Below are positions 1-9,485 of a stretch of 64,000 bases of DNA, one piece after another (positions within the stretch are counted from its first letter, which is position 1; every line of letters starts with the position of its first letter). The DNA comes from Gammaproteobacteria bacterium. GTDB lineage: Bacteria > Pseudomonadota > Gammaproteobacteria > SZUA-229. The stretch covers positions 62,001 through 126,000 of the forward strand of contig JAOULC010000005.1 of the NCBI GenBank assembly GCA_029882215.1. The letters run 5' to 3'. The position numbers and the translations under genes are program-made. The notes under the pieces were generated by a model. That model worked only from the letters and a program-made list of their open reading frames with translations, made no database searches and was not told the origin of the DNA.

Positions 1-295
1 CGCGCTCAAATACGTCACAACCCAAGTCGCGAGCAATAGCAGCAGTTCCATCTGTACAAAAATCAGCAACCATAGTCACATTTATTTTTTCAGCCGGATA
101 ATTCGCATTCTTTATCGAATTTATAACTCCTGCAATGACAGCTTCTTCATTATGCGCCGGCACAATTACATTAAATGTCATTTCTTTATCGACAGGACCG
201 TCCTTTACTACACGCAAACCAAACAATGACAAAGCAAGAAGATAAATAATTGTACCGCTCATATACACAAGACATAGCAAAAGAAAATAATACAT
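1..295 (-). CDS. Glycosyltransferase family 2, N-terminal part (runs off window)
   Basis: The reverse strand reads open from an ATG at 295 to the window edge, giving about 98 residues. A hydrophobic N-terminal membrane segment (about residues 1-27) is followed by the start of a GT-A fold: a beta-strand entering PAHNEE (about residues 46-51) and later ADFCTDGT, the usual nucleotide-sugar binding region of family 2 transferases. The C-terminal catalytic part lies outside the window. The start is 3 bases beyond the TAG stop of the upstream glycosyltransferase, which suggests translational coupling. It probably adds a sugar to a lipid-linked EPS repeat at the inner membrane; the sugar cannot be told. 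Confidence 0.8.
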   Translation of the reverse strand, partial: MYYFLLLCLVYMSGTIIYLLALSLFGLRVVKDGPVDKEMTFNVIVPAHNEEAVIAGVINSIKNANYPAEKINVTMVADFCTDGTAAIARDLGCDVFER

Positions 296-298
296 AAA

Positions 299-1426
299 CT
301 AAACACCACCAATCAATGTCACGTACTCTTCATAAATAGACGTCATTCTCTTTTCAAAAGAAAAATTATTTATTATTCTCTTTCTCGCATCCTGACTAAG
401 CGACATATAAAACTCCTTGTCCGTTATTAGCTGCCTCAGCTTACTTGCAAACTCTTCAATTTTCCCGCCCGAGACAATCAGACCATTTTTTCCATCTTCA
501 ATAACTTCAGGGACACCGCCCACTTTTAAAGAAACAACCGGAACTTCATTTAGCATGGCCTCCAGAAGAACATTAGGCAGCCCTTCACGATGCGAACAAA
601 TTGCGACAGCATCGGTCGCATCATATAACAATTGCATCTGATCACAATGCCCAAGGAAAAACACATGGTCTTCGATGCCGAGACTTTCAATTTGTTTTTT
701 CAGCGCAGCCTGCTGCACACCATCTCCAACTATTGCAAACTGAACATTGTCAGATTGACTGAGAACTTCAGCCGCCACACTAACAAACATGTCGTGACCT
801 TTTTCAATACTGAGCCTACCTATAATTGAAACCAGAAATTTATCCGGATCAAGAGAAAACGAAACTTTGGCCTGCTTCTTATCTGGCCGCATGAACTCTT
901 TGGCGTTATCTACAATAATACCATTGTAGATCAGCCGCATTTTCGACGATGATATTTTTTTCTTAATAGCTATATCGAAATACCCTTGTGATACAGCATA
1001 AACCCGATCAAAAAGCCGCCACACCTTTGACTGCAACCATTCATAAACAAGCACTTTGACATCTTCCGAGGTCCAGCCATGAATTGTTGTAACACGTTTT
1101 ATTGAGGTTTTCCGGGTAGCCAGGTAGGTAAATAAATCAGCCTTATAGCCATGACTATGAACAAGTTGACATTTATTCGACTGCAGTAATGATTTTAGCC
1201 TTGATATAAGCTTCAGATCTAAACGACGCACAGATACCAGACTGATATATTCCACCCCGGCTTTTTCTGCCTTGGCCCTTATCGGCACATTCTCATCATT
1301 CCATATATTAATAACAATGCAGCGACAGTTTTTATTATTAAGCCACAAACACTCATTTATAGTAGTTTTTTCCGGACCGAACACATCCTCAGCGCTAATT
1401 ACATGAACAACAGTGAATGATGACAC
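299..1426 (-). CDS. Glycosyltransferase, GT4/GT-B type
   Basis: A 375-residue GT-B transferase. The C-terminal half shows the typical nucleotide-sugar domain: an IIGRLSIEKGHD segment and the acidic EGLPNVLLEAM motif followed by PVV and GGVPEVI, as in the GT4 retaining family. The N-terminal half has the VHSHGYKADL strand seen in acceptor domains. No membrane segment is obvious, so it is probably cytoplasmic or peripheral, extending a lipid-linked oligosaccharide. It is followed after 3 bases by a family 2 transferase in the same direction. The gene to its right (1567) is divergent, and the 140-base spacer must hold both promoters. The substrate is unknown. Confidence 0.88.
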   Translation of the reverse strand: MSSFTVVHVISAEDVFGPEKTTINECLWLNNKNCRCIVINIWNDENVPIRAKAEKAGVEYISLVSVRRLDLKLISRLKSLLQSNKCQLVHSHGYKADLFTYLATRKTSIKRVTTIHGWTSEDVKVLVYEWLQSKVWRLFDRVYAVSQGYFDIAIKKKISSSKMRLIYNGIIVDNAKEFMRPDKKQAKVSFSLDPDKFLVSIIGRLSIEKGHDMFVSVAAEVLSQSDNVQFAIVGDGVQQAALKKQIESLGIEDHVFFLGHCDQMQLLYDATDAVAICSHREGLPNVLLEAMLNEVPVVSLKVGGVPEVIEDGKNGLIVSGGKIEEFASKLRQLITDKEFYMSLSQDARKRIINNFSFEKRMTSIYEEYVTLIGGV

Positions 1427-1566
1427 ATTTTCTCCAAAAGCCTTACGGTAATTCCATTAAAAGGTAGATTATAAGCTCTAGCCAACTCATAATAATACAT
1501 TATAACCAACAATAGATGCATCATTACATTGATGTATAATACAATAAATAACCAAACCTGAAAAAT

Positions 1567-2226
1567 ATGAACAATATTATTAAGCTGATCAAAGGCTACG
1601 CCAAGACACTGACCGAATTGCTCCTTTTTAGAAGAATCTTATGGTCCTATCACCACAACACTCAACACAATCAGTTGGCACTGACTTTTGATGATGGCCC
1701 ATCCGGCGACAACACTGTAAAAATTCTCGACACATTACTCAAACTAAATATACAAGCCAGCTTCTTTGTAACAGGAAACCAAGCATTAAAGCATCCTGAA
1801 ATATTGCTCCGCATTCACACAGACGGGCACATTATTGGTAATCACAGCATCACTCATTTGATGCCAAATAAAGACGGCAGAATAAAGTACATCAAAGAAA
1901 TTATTGAAAATGAAAAAATCCTTTCAAAAATAGTCCCAGCCAGAAAGCATAAAAAACTAATTCGACCACCCTATGGTTATCTCGGATTGCTACCCAGCAT
2001 AATACTAGTCTGTCTTGGCTACCGAATAATCATGTGGTCAAAAGACAGTAACGACTCATACACCAGTACCAGCGACGAGTTACTTTCACAAATCGACAAG
2101 ATAACGCCTGTAGCCGGTGATATTTTATTATTTCATGACGATTACACACATACCTCGGATGCATTACATGATATAATTTGTCGCATTGAAAGAAACGGAC
2201 TCACTTTCTCAACTCTTCCATTATAA
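1567..2226 (+). CDS. Polysaccharide deacetylase (NodB/CE4 family)
   Basis: A 219-residue protein with the NodB homology domain. Motif 1 is TFDDGP (residues 40-45, catalytic and metal Asp), motif 2 is NHSITH (metal His residues near 93 and 97), motif 3 is RPPYGY (near 133), and a late FHD supplies the C-terminal His. All metal and catalytic positions of the CE4 family appear present. There is no convincing signal peptide, only a mildly hydrophobic start, so it could act on a lipid-linked or cytoplasmic-side substrate. It starts a three-gene plus-strand run (deacetylase, deacetylase-like, glycosyltransferase) with 4-base gaps. Expected role: removal of N-acetyl groups from a polysaccharide or its precursor. 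Confidence 0.88.
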   Translation: MNNIIKLIKGYAKTLTELLLFRRILWSYHHNTQHNQLALTFDDGPSGDNTVKILDTLLKLNIQASFFVTGNQALKHPEILLRIHTDGHIIGNHSITHLMPNKDGRIKYIKEIIENEKILSKIVPARKHKKLIRPPYGYLGLLPSIILVCLGYRIIMWSKDSNDSYTSTSDELLSQIDKITPVAGDILLFHDDYTHTSDALHDIICRIERNGLTFSTLPL

Positions 2227-2230
2227 AAAT

Positions 2231-3346
2231 ATGATTAAACTTCCTCGAAATATACACCTCTGGATTTCAGCGTACATTAAATACCGCTTAAAACAGTCAT
2301 TAAAATTTAACCCCAAAAAGCACAAACACGTCGTATTTTGTTTTGCCGATCACTATGAACCAAGACATGGAAAAGTAGATGAGTCAACTGAGCACAAACG
2401 CGTTGATTACTGGCTTCAAAATTACCCGGGCATGGCAACACCATTTCGCGACAGCGACGGCAACCACCCTAAACATACCTTTTTTTTTCCTGAAGAAGAA
2501 TATCGCCCAGAACATATAAACAAATTATCCAGCTTATGCAAACAGGGATTCGGAGAAGTAGAAGTTCACTTGCATCATGACAACGACACCCCCGAGGGGC
2601 TTCGCAGCAAACTAACAAACTTTACAAATATCTTACATAACGATCATGGCATGCTAGGGATAGACAAGCGGGACAACAGAGTTAAATACGCTTTTATACA
2701 CGGCAACTGGGCACTCAACAATTCTCGTCCCGATGGCCACTGGTGCGGGGTTGATAATGAGCACGACATTTTACTTGAGACAGGCTGCTACGCTGACTTA
2801 ACCATGCCTTCAGCCCCAAGCGACACCCAGACATCAAAAATCAACAGCATCTATTACAGCTCACCATATAACGGCACAGCTAAGTGTCATGATACAGGAG
2901 AGGATGTTCACGTAGGCATGAATGAGTCTGACAACCTGTTAATGATTCAGGGACCATTAATGCTTAACTGGGGAAAATTAAGCCATCCACACCTCCCCCC
3001 TAAAATCGAGAACGGTGAGTTCGATTATACCAACACACCAACAGCTGAACGGATAAAGTTATGGCTTAAAAGCGCTATACATGTAACAGGCAAAGGCGAC
3101 TGGATCTATATAAAAATTCATTCCCACGGAGCCGATGAACTTAACTCAAAGACAATCCTTGGTAGCGCATCAACCACAATGCACAAAATACTGCACGACT
3201 TATGCATGAACACCAACACCTCACTTCATTATGCCAGCTCTAGAGAGCTTTATAATATTATTATGGCGGCAAAGGAAGGCATGCAAGGAAACCCTAATGA
3301 CTACCGCGACCACATCATCGCGCCACCGGCATGCCTAGACAAATAA
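2231..3346 (+). CDS. Putative metal-dependent polysaccharide deacetylase-like protein
   Basis: I start this at the ATG at 2231 (371 residues), 4 bases after the preceding deacetylase stop; an upstream start would overlap that gene by about 40 bases. I do not recognise the family securely. The protein has several His/Asp-rich beta-strand ends of the kind found in NodB-like barrels: FADHYEP (residues 38-44), VEVHLHHDND (110-119), FIHGNWAL (about 155-162) and a late IYIKIHSHGAD. Tight linkage to a true CE4 deacetylase and a GT4 transferase suggests a second carbohydrate-modifying hydrolase. The deacetylase role is inference. No signal peptide or membrane segment is evident. Confidence 0.6.
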   Translation: MIKLPRNIHLWISAYIKYRLKQSLKFNPKKHKHVVFCFADHYEPRHGKVDESTEHKRVDYWLQNYPGMATPFRDSDGNHPKHTFFFPEEEYRPEHINKLSSLCKQGFGEVEVHLHHDNDTPEGLRSKLTNFTNILHNDHGMLGIDKRDNRVKYAFIHGNWALNNSRPDGHWCGVDNEHDILLETGCYADLTMPSAPSDTQTSKINSIYYSSPYNGTAKCHDTGEDVHVGMNESDNLLMIQGPLMLNWGKLSHPHLPPKIENGEFDYTNTPTAERIKLWLKSAIHVTGKGDWIYIKIHSHGADELNSKTILGSASTTMHKILHDLCMNTNTSLHYASSRELYNIIMAAKEGMQGNPNDYRDHIIAPPACLDK

Positions 3347-3350
3347 CCCC

Positions 3351-4430
3351 ATGAGCAACCCTCTAAACATAATGCACCTGAATGATTCACTGGACATGGG
3401 AGGTGCTGAGATTATGATACTCAATTTTCTTCAATCATTAGATAAAAGACAATACAACCCATCAGTCTGCTCATTAAGTAAAGACGGCGTGTTAAACAAA
3501 GCCTTTATCGACAGCAATATACCGGTTTACGAATTAGACCAGAAACCGGGTATAGATATATTTAGCATATTGAGACTTTACAAACTACTGCGAAAACAAA
3601 ATATAAGAATACTTCACACGCATAATTTTTTCGCCTGGTTCTATGGCTCCATTACGGCTTTACTTATACCTAAACTTAAAGTTATTCATACGCAACATTC
3701 TGATATATCGAGAGTAAATACCTCTAATAAAATTATGCAATGGATAATGCTTCATGCCACGTCACACATAGTGACCGTTAGCAAAGAAGCATTCTCAGAA
3801 CTATCAAAGACAGGGCTATTTGAAGAAAACAAGACCACCATAATTTATAACGGGATTCAACACATCGATACCACAGCCCCGCACAGATCTGATGATAAAG
3901 TTCACATAGGTATCGTAGCTAGGCTAGCGGACGTTAAAAACCACAGCCTCCTTCTCAGAGCCACCAAATTAATCGCTGACAAAAAAAATGATTTTTGTAT
4001 AGATATCATCGGAGACGGCCCGATGATGAATTCACTTGTTAATGAAGCAAACGACCTAGGTATCAGCTCAATTATCAACTTTCACGGCGAAATAAAAAAC
4101 GCTTCATCCATGATGAACAGTCTCGATATTTATGTTCTATGCTCATTCAGCGAAGGCCTTTCTATTTCTATACTCGAAGCCATGGCCAACTCACTACCTG
4201 TTATAGCAACTGATGTTGGTGGAAACTCCACTCTAGTAGAGAATAAATATAATGGCTTCATTATCAAATCCAATAATGCAGATGAACTAGCCGAAAAGAT
4301 TGAAGCCCTCCTAAAGGATGACACACTAAGAAAGAAAATGGGTAACAACAGCCTGAAAAAAGTCGAATCAGAATTCTCGATGACTAAAATGCTGCAGCAA
4401 TACGCATTAATTTATGACAAATACCGCTAA
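3351..4430 (+). CDS. Glycosyltransferase, GT4 family
   Basis: A 359-residue GT-B glycosyltransferase. The N-terminal domain opens with MHLNDSLDMGGAEIM, the classic glycine/acidic loop of GT4 enzymes, and has a LHTHNFFAW strand. The C-terminal domain shows VGIVARLADVKNH-like and CSFSEGLSISILEAMA (EX7E-type motif) followed by GGNSTLVE. It is predicted to transfer an activated hexose onto a growing EPS repeat on the cytoplasmic face. It is the last gene of the 1567-4430 plus-strand unit and converges with the acyltransferase at 4457. The donor and linkage cannot be inferred. Confidence 0.88.
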   Translation: MSNPLNIMHLNDSLDMGGAEIMILNFLQSLDKRQYNPSVCSLSKDGVLNKAFIDSNIPVYELDQKPGIDIFSILRLYKLLRKQNIRILHTHNFFAWFYGSITALLIPKLKVIHTQHSDISRVNTSNKIMQWIMLHATSHIVTVSKEAFSELSKTGLFEENKTTIIYNGIQHIDTTAPHRSDDKVHIGIVARLADVKNHSLLLRATKLIADKKNDFCIDIIGDGPMMNSLVNEANDLGISSIINFHGEIKNASSMMNSLDIYVLCSFSEGLSISILEAMANSLPVIATDVGGNSTLVENKYNGFIIKSNNADELAEKIEALLKDDTLRKKMGNNSLKKVESEFSMTKMLQQYALIYDKYR

Positions 4431-4456
4431 TAAGTATTTACATATCTGATTTATTG

Positions 4457-5032
4457 TCAGACCCCAGCGACAACAGAGGCTGGGTTACCTACCGCGGTTA
4501 CATTATCAGATATCTCTTTAACTACTACTGAGCCCGCACCTATTATTGAACCGGCACCAACCGAATTCATAATTATGGCACCTTCACCAACCCAAACTCC
4601 ACTACCTATTAACACTTTATCAAACAATGGCTTTTTCTGAATCGAACTCTCATTCTCTTCTTGTTTTAAATGCTGCCTTGAACCACTCAAAACACTCACT
4701 CTGCTTGCAATTAGCACGTCATCATTAATTACGGCATTACCAATAATACAATACGCTCCAATATAAACATTATTACCAATTTCAATATCAGGCTTAGTCA
4801 AGAAGCTGCCAAACTCAATAGATAGATTAACACCACAATGCTTCAGAGTATTTTGATAAAATGCCCTTCTAATATACATCCCAGACACTCCGGGTATTAG
4901 ACACAGGAACTTACCAAAGAAAACAAATGCACTATTAATATTGAATAACAGTGTAGATTTCGTACTAATAAGTATTGGCAATATTAACAACACAAAAAAC
5001 AGAAGAATGGTATTTTTTATAAGAGATCGCAT
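4457..5032 (-). CDS. Hexapeptide-repeat (LbetaH) O-acetyltransferase with N-terminal membrane anchor
   Basis: About 191 residues from the ATG at 5032 (start uncertain; an in-frame GTG at 5080 would add 16 residues, and neither has a strong ribosome site). Two hydrophobic stretches near the N-terminus are followed by a left-handed beta-helix: IEIGNNVYIGAYCIIG, VLIGSGVWVGEGAIIM and the VGAGSIIGAGSVVV repeat, ending in the AVGNPA turn typical of the NodL/WcaF/CysE-like acetyltransferases. It probably adds acetyl groups to EPS sugars or to a nucleotide-sugar. It is transcribed alone and converges with the GT4 gene at 3351. Confidence 0.85.
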   Translation of the reverse strand: MRSLIKNTILLFFVLLILPILISTKSTLLFNINSAFVFFGKFLCLIPGVSGMYIRRAFYQNTLKHCGVNLSIEFGSFLTKPDIEIGNNVYIGAYCIIGNAVINDDVLIASRVSVLSGSRQHLKQEENESSIQKKPLFDKVLIGSGVWVGEGAIIMNSVGAGSIIGAGSVVVKEISDNVTAVGNPASVVAGV

Positions 5033-5638
5033 GATTATCAGCCAAAGCCAGTGTTCATAATAAAAGTTGCAATATAGCACACTAATAGCAACTTGCTACC
5101 CCCCCTCACTAGCACAACATATCATATAGCCTACTGCTCTGTTTCGATAATGTATTGCGCTGATAACAACATTTATTCTGCACAACAAGACTCGGTGCCG
5201 AGCACTACTCATTTGAAGCAGAGTAAACATCACATACACCACCAAATAACAAGCTATGATGACTGGCGTTAAATACACAAATATTAATCTATATATTCAG
5301 CACCCAATTAAGTTAAAGAAATTAATGCCTATAAGTAAACACCAAAATAGATAGAGCGAAGGCCTGTTAATTTAAATTGGAACTATATACGGCATAACAA
5401 TATGTTTGAATTTATTAATATTCTCAGATTGAGATGCCAAAAACACCACAACAAATCATATAACGCACTGAATACTCGCACCATATGTAAACGTTGCTCT
5501 AAAATCTGTACATTACTTGCTAGTTCAGATCTTCTCTATAAGTGAAAAAAAGCATATAATTATCCCCGAAACAAAGTCGATATACCCCTAAACTTTCTCT
5601 TAACCAAGTGAACACCAGGCACAAGGAAAAGCAAGATA
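5033..5638. other. Intergenic region, divergent promoters expected
   Basis: About 600 bases between the acetyltransferase (minus) and the small membrane-protein gene (plus). The sequence is very AT-rich. Short open frames here lack ribosome sites and any recognisable protein character. I see no strong hairpin, tRNA or repeat. It must contain the promoters of both flanking units, but no convincing -35/-10 pair stands out. Confidence 0.5.
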
Positions 5639-6034
5639 ATGCATAGCCAACAACTTCAAAACTATCTTAAAACTGCTCTAGGAGTCATCACGATCTATCC
5701 GCTAAGTAGCGCGTTATTGCTCTTCCTTTCCTGGATTATAGACAACCAAGGCCTACAGCTTGTATTCGATGAATTAAGCAGAAGAAAGTTTATCTTGCTA
5801 TTCGTTTCAGACTGGTTAAAAGCACTGCCATTTATAATAATTCTCTACATCATATTCCATTTTTTAAGAAAACATTCTCACCGAATCCACAATAATATAA
5901 TTATATTATGCACATTATTACTGTGTCTATTTATTGCACTGGTTATACAATCACAAATTCTCGCAGCAATCTTACTATTCACCTATGCAGCGACATATCT
6001 TTTATCACCAACACAACAAATGACATCAAAATGA
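5639..6034 (+). CDS. Small polytopic membrane protein paired with caspase-like protease
   Basis: 131 residues, not recognised as a named family. It is highly hydrophobic, with segments at roughly residues 12-32, 58-78, 86-104 and 106-123, and a short basic loop (RKHSHRIHNN) between the second and third. An AAGGA-like ribosome site lies upstream of the ATG. Its TGA stop overlaps the ATG of the next gene (ATGA at 6031-6034), so the two are almost certainly co-translated. That coupling suggests it is a membrane partner, tether or substrate of the caspase-like protease. No function can be assigned from sequence alone. Confidence 0.7.
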   Translation: MHSQQLQNYLKTALGVITIYPLSSALLLFLSWIIDNQGLQLVFDELSRRKFILLFVSDWLKALPFIIILYIIFHFLRKHSHRIHNNIIILCTLLLCLFIALVIQSQILAAILLFTYAATYLLSPTQQMTSK

Positions 6035-7458
6035 AGACCAAATTAATAATAATTATTGGAATACTTTACTCAGCCACTAGTTTTTCACAAAATCAGAATT
6101 TTTGGCTGATTGGTGGCGGAAATAAACTAACAAACTCACAAGAACAGATTGAAAAAAATGTTATTTGGCTTGAACAAATACTACATAATAAAGGTTACCA
6201 GAACGACTACAGACTCTATTACGGAATAGGTGAAGAACCCGGAGATGACACACAATACATAGACACATCCAGGCCAGAAACAAACAATTTATCAGCATTG
6301 CAGATGCTCTACTCAAAGAACGCCCAGACAGGTATTAGTTACAGACGACACAGCATCATAAAGACCGACGGAGGAACAGAAAAGACAGCATTATTAAGAT
6401 CATTAGCCAAAGATTTTGAATCCCTGCCAAACGACTCAGACATTACTCTTATCTATAACGGTCACGGTGGCCATAGGTACGACAATGAAAAAGAAAATTA
6501 TTTAAAGCTATGGAACGACACAAAATTGTCGGTTAGTGAACTTAGTAACATACTCGCTAAAACACCTGATAATTCAACAATCAGATTCATATTGCCACAA
6601 TGCTATTCTGGCGGTTTTTATAACCTGATAAAGCCTGGTATAATTGCCAAAAATAAAAAAATATGCGGGTTCATGTCTGTAAGCGAAACCAAAGAAGCTG
6701 AAGGTTGTACACTGGAAACTAACTCAGAAGAATTCAGAGACTACACAACCTATTTTTTCGCTGCATTAGTTAACAAAGATAGAAACGGGGAAAATCTTAT
6801 CAGCAACCCTGACCTTAATTCAGACAACAAGGTTAGCTATAGAGAAGCCCATATCTATACTTTGAAATACGCAATAAGCAAAGATATTTCACGATCCACC
6901 AGTGAGGCCTACCTCGAGAAATGGCTACCATGGTATCTGAGGTGGAGTGCTATTGTCGAGAATACTGATAGTTATTACTGGACTATTGCAAAGGAAATAG
7001 CACTTCACAACTCCTTAAAAACGGATACAAAGGATCTTAACAGTAAATACAGCAAACTGAGAGCAAGTGTCAATGAACAAAGATATCAAACATACCGCAT
7101 TGAAAAGAAAATCTCACAAAAACAAAAAGAAATAATTAGAAACCTTAAAGACATGTTTCCACTGATTAACCTGACACTACTTAAGAAGGATCCTAAAAAG
7201 GACATAGAAAACGCACTCAAAATAAATACCTATATAACTTCTCTACCCGGTTACAAACAACTAAGCACCTATTCTGAAGAATACAAGCAATCGCGAAAAT
7301 ATCTTATTAAGCAGGAACGTAGTCTTGCACAGATCAATAAAGTTCATCGATTCAAAAAATTATCCTGGATCGAAAAAATGTTTTTAAGGTATGCGTCATC
7401 CAGTGAAATAGCTGAATACCAATCTTTACTTAAATGTGAAAATTCTGGCAGCATGTGA
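6031..7458 (+). CDS. Secreted caspase-like (clan CD, C13/C14-type) cysteine protease
   Basis: The start is the ATG at 6031 overlapping the preceding stop; this gives 475 residues and puts a signal peptide (KLIIIIGILYSATSFS) at the very N-terminus. The catalytic dyad of clan CD is visible: YNGHGGH with His145 and PQCYSGGF with Cys191, each after a hydrophobic strand (ITLIYN, IRFILP). A perfect EF-hand-type calcium loop, DLNSDNKVSYRE, starts at about residue 261, suggesting calcium-dependent folding or activation. The C-terminal 140 residues are charged and helical. Legumain/metacaspase-like peptidases of this type usually cut after Asn, Asp or Arg; the specificity here is unknown. It lies inside an EPS locus but with its own membrane partner. 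Confidence 0.8.
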   Translation: MKTKLIIIIGILYSATSFSQNQNFWLIGGGNKLTNSQEQIEKNVIWLEQILHNKGYQNDYRLYYGIGEEPGDDTQYIDTSRPETNNLSALQMLYSKNAQTGISYRRHSIIKTDGGTEKTALLRSLAKDFESLPNDSDITLIYNGHGGHRYDNEKENYLKLWNDTKLSVSELSNILAKTPDNSTIRFILPQCYSGGFYNLIKPGIIAKNKKICGFMSVSETKEAEGCTLETNSEEFRDYTTYFFAALVNKDRNGENLISNPDLNSDNKVSYREAHIYTLKYAISKDISRSTSEAYLEKWLPWYLRWSAIVENTDSYYWTIAKEIALHNSLKTDTKDLNSKYSKLRASVNEQRYQTYRIEKKISQKQKEIIRNLKDMFPLINLTLLKKDPKKDIENALKINTYITSLPGYKQLSTYSEEYKQSRKYLIKQERSLAQINKVHRFKKLSWIEKMFLRYASSSEIAEYQSLLKCENSGSM

Positions 7459-7484
7459 ATCACTTTACATCAACCGCCTAACTG

Positions 7485-7514
7485 CCAGCAGACTCTGTTC
7501 TTTGAGCCTGCTGG
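7485..7514. terminator. Hairpin between convergent genes (probable terminator)
   Basis: CCAGCAG (7485-7491) pairs with CTGCTGG (7508-7514), and the stem extends inward through CTC/GAG after one mismatch. It sits in the 148-base junction of two convergent genes. There is no long T run on either side, so an intrinsic terminator is likely but not certain. Confidence 0.5.
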
Positions 7515-7606
7515 AAAAACGATCGTCAACTTTTTACCAGCGAGTTGAATCACTATACAAGAAATACATGACCATCATGTCTTCTATCAGCACCACTTAT
7601 ACATAA

Positions 7607-9301
7607 TTATTTGTATACTAAAAAGCTGCCAATAGAAAGGATATCCAAGCCCGTAGTATAGAAACATTTTATCGCATCAGTCGGTGACTCAACAACTGGC
7701 TCACCCATAATATTAAAGCTTGTATTTAAAACAATAGGGACACCTGATATTTCACCAAGCTCAGTTATTAGCTGATGATATTTAGGGTTTGTTTCAACAT
7801 GTACTGTCTGGACTCGGGCACTACCATCTACATGAGTTACTGCTGGAATAACTGACTTTTTATCTTCTTTAACCTGGCAAACTTTTAACATAAAAGGAGC
7901 AAAAACATTCAGATCGAAGTAATCAGTCGTTTTCTCAGAAATTATAGATGGGGCAAAGGGCCTGTATGGTTCACGATATTTCACCTCTGCATTGATTTTA
8001 GCTTTCATATCGCCATAAACTGGATTGGCAAGAATAGATCTCGCACCTAGCGCACGCGGGCCAATCTCCATTTTACCCTGGAACCAGCCAATTATTTTAC
8101 CATCAGCAAGCTCCTTGGCTGTATCTTTACAAATATCATCACTCTTTACGTACTTAAGCTTATATTTCTTTAATTCTGTTTCGATATCTGCATCTGTATA
8201 TTCAGTACCGGTAAATGGGTTACTATGAACAAATGAACGCGGCTGGTTTAAAGTATGATTATAAACATAAAAAGCAGCTCCAATAGCTGTTCCATTATCA
8301 CCAGCAGCGGGCATTACATAGACATCCTTAAAATTTGTATTCCTTAGTATCTCACCGTTCATTACACTATTTAACGATACACCACCTGCGATAACAAGAT
8401 AGTCTTTTTGTGTTTTTTCATGCAAGCGATTACATATTTCAATCGCAACCTCCTCCAATACTTTCTGAAATGCAGCAGCAGTATCATAGTGGTGCTTCTT
8501 AAATTCTGCCGTTTTACTATATTCTCTTGGTTCGCCGAAGACTTCATAGAATTTTTCTCCACAACGCTGAGAATCACCGTATTGGTAATTAAAGTAGCTT
8601 AAATCAACTTGTATACGTGACTCTCCGTCGAGTGAAATAATCTCCTTAACCTCATCATAAAATACCGATGAATCACCGAACGGTGCCAAACCCATGGTTT
8701 TTCCTTCATCATAATTAGGACGAAAACCACAGAACTCTGTTACTGCCTCGTAGAACGAGCCTAATGAATGCGGAAAAAATGTCTCAGAATAACGCGTAAA
8801 ATTTGTACCCTCACCGAGGCCTGTCCAAGCCGTAGACCACTCACCGGACCCATCAAGCGATAGTAACGCAGCTTCATCATAGGGTGACACATAAAAACTA
8901 CCAACAATATGTGACAGATGATGCTCGACATAATGCACCTTAGGTGTCGTCTTTCGAAAAAAACTGTTGTACCAGTTTTTAAATCTTTTCTCCCTTGAAT
9001 ATGGGCGATAAAACTCATTTTTAATAAACTTCAAAGCATGTCGCGGCATCTTAATCGCGTATAATAGCTTTCTGATATTGTGTTTACTAAAGTCCGCTGA
9101 AATTGCAATATGATCAATCTGATCTGCCGTTATATTCGCAACTGTCAAACATCTTTTTATAGCATTTTCCGGGAACTCATAAGTGTGCTTCTTTCTGCTT
9201 AACCTTTCTTCTTCTATAGCAGTTATAAGGACACCATTCTTAACAATACATGCTGTTGAGTCGTGAAAATGAAAATTCAATCCCAATATAATCATACCCA
9301 T
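7607..9301 (-). CDS. Carbamoyltransferase (NodU/CmcH family)
   Basis: A 564-residue protein with the two domains of the O-carbamoyltransferase family. The N-terminal Kae1-like part has GLNFHFHDSTA (residues 7-17), IEEERLSRKKH and HHLSHIVGSFY followed by LSLDGSGEW, which form the metal and carbamoyl-adenylate site. The C-terminal YrdC-like part has GPRALGARSILANP. The family transfers carbamoyl from carbamoyl phosphate, through an adenylate, to a sugar hydroxyl. The start at 9301 has AAGGGA four bases upstream; a second ATG at 9295 is possible. Within the EPS locus it probably carbamoylates a sugar of the repeat unit. Confidence 0.92.
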   Translation of the reverse strand: MGMIILGLNFHFHDSTACIVKNGVLITAIEEERLSRKKHTYEFPENAIKRCLTVANITADQIDHIAISADFSKHNIRKLLYAIKMPRHALKFIKNEFYRPYSREKRFKNWYNSFFRKTTPKVHYVEHHLSHIVGSFYVSPYDEAALLSLDGSGEWSTAWTGLGEGTNFTRYSETFFPHSLGSFYEAVTEFCGFRPNYDEGKTMGLAPFGDSSVFYDEVKEIISLDGESRIQVDLSYFNYQYGDSQRCGEKFYEVFGEPREYSKTAEFKKHHYDTAAAFQKVLEEVAIEICNRLHEKTQKDYLVIAGGVSLNSVMNGEILRNTNFKDVYVMPAAGDNGTAIGAAFYVYNHTLNQPRSFVHSNPFTGTEYTDADIETELKKYKLKYVKSDDICKDTAKELADGKIIGWFQGKMEIGPRALGARSILANPVYGDMKAKINAEVKYREPYRPFAPSIISEKTTDYFDLNVFAPFMLKVCQVKEDKKSVIPAVTHVDGSARVQTVHVETNPKYHQLITELGEISGVPIVLNTSFNIMGEPVVESPTDAIKCFYTTGLDILSIGSFLVYK

Positions 9302-9485
9302 TTTTCCCTTAAGTATACTGAAAATTAATTAGTTATAAATGCACTCATAGTACACCAATTTACTACCTACGATGACACCCAGTTAGAAATAAAACTTGAT
9401 TTTAATCATTTATTACCATGTATAACAATTAAATTTAACAACACAAGTATCGTTATAGCGCTGACAGAACAGGCAAACCATAAAC

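Noticed and set aside
5096-5278. 60-codon minus-strand frame upstream of the acetyltransferase
   Set aside because: Composition is unlike its neighbours and no ribosome site is visible; treated as spacer.
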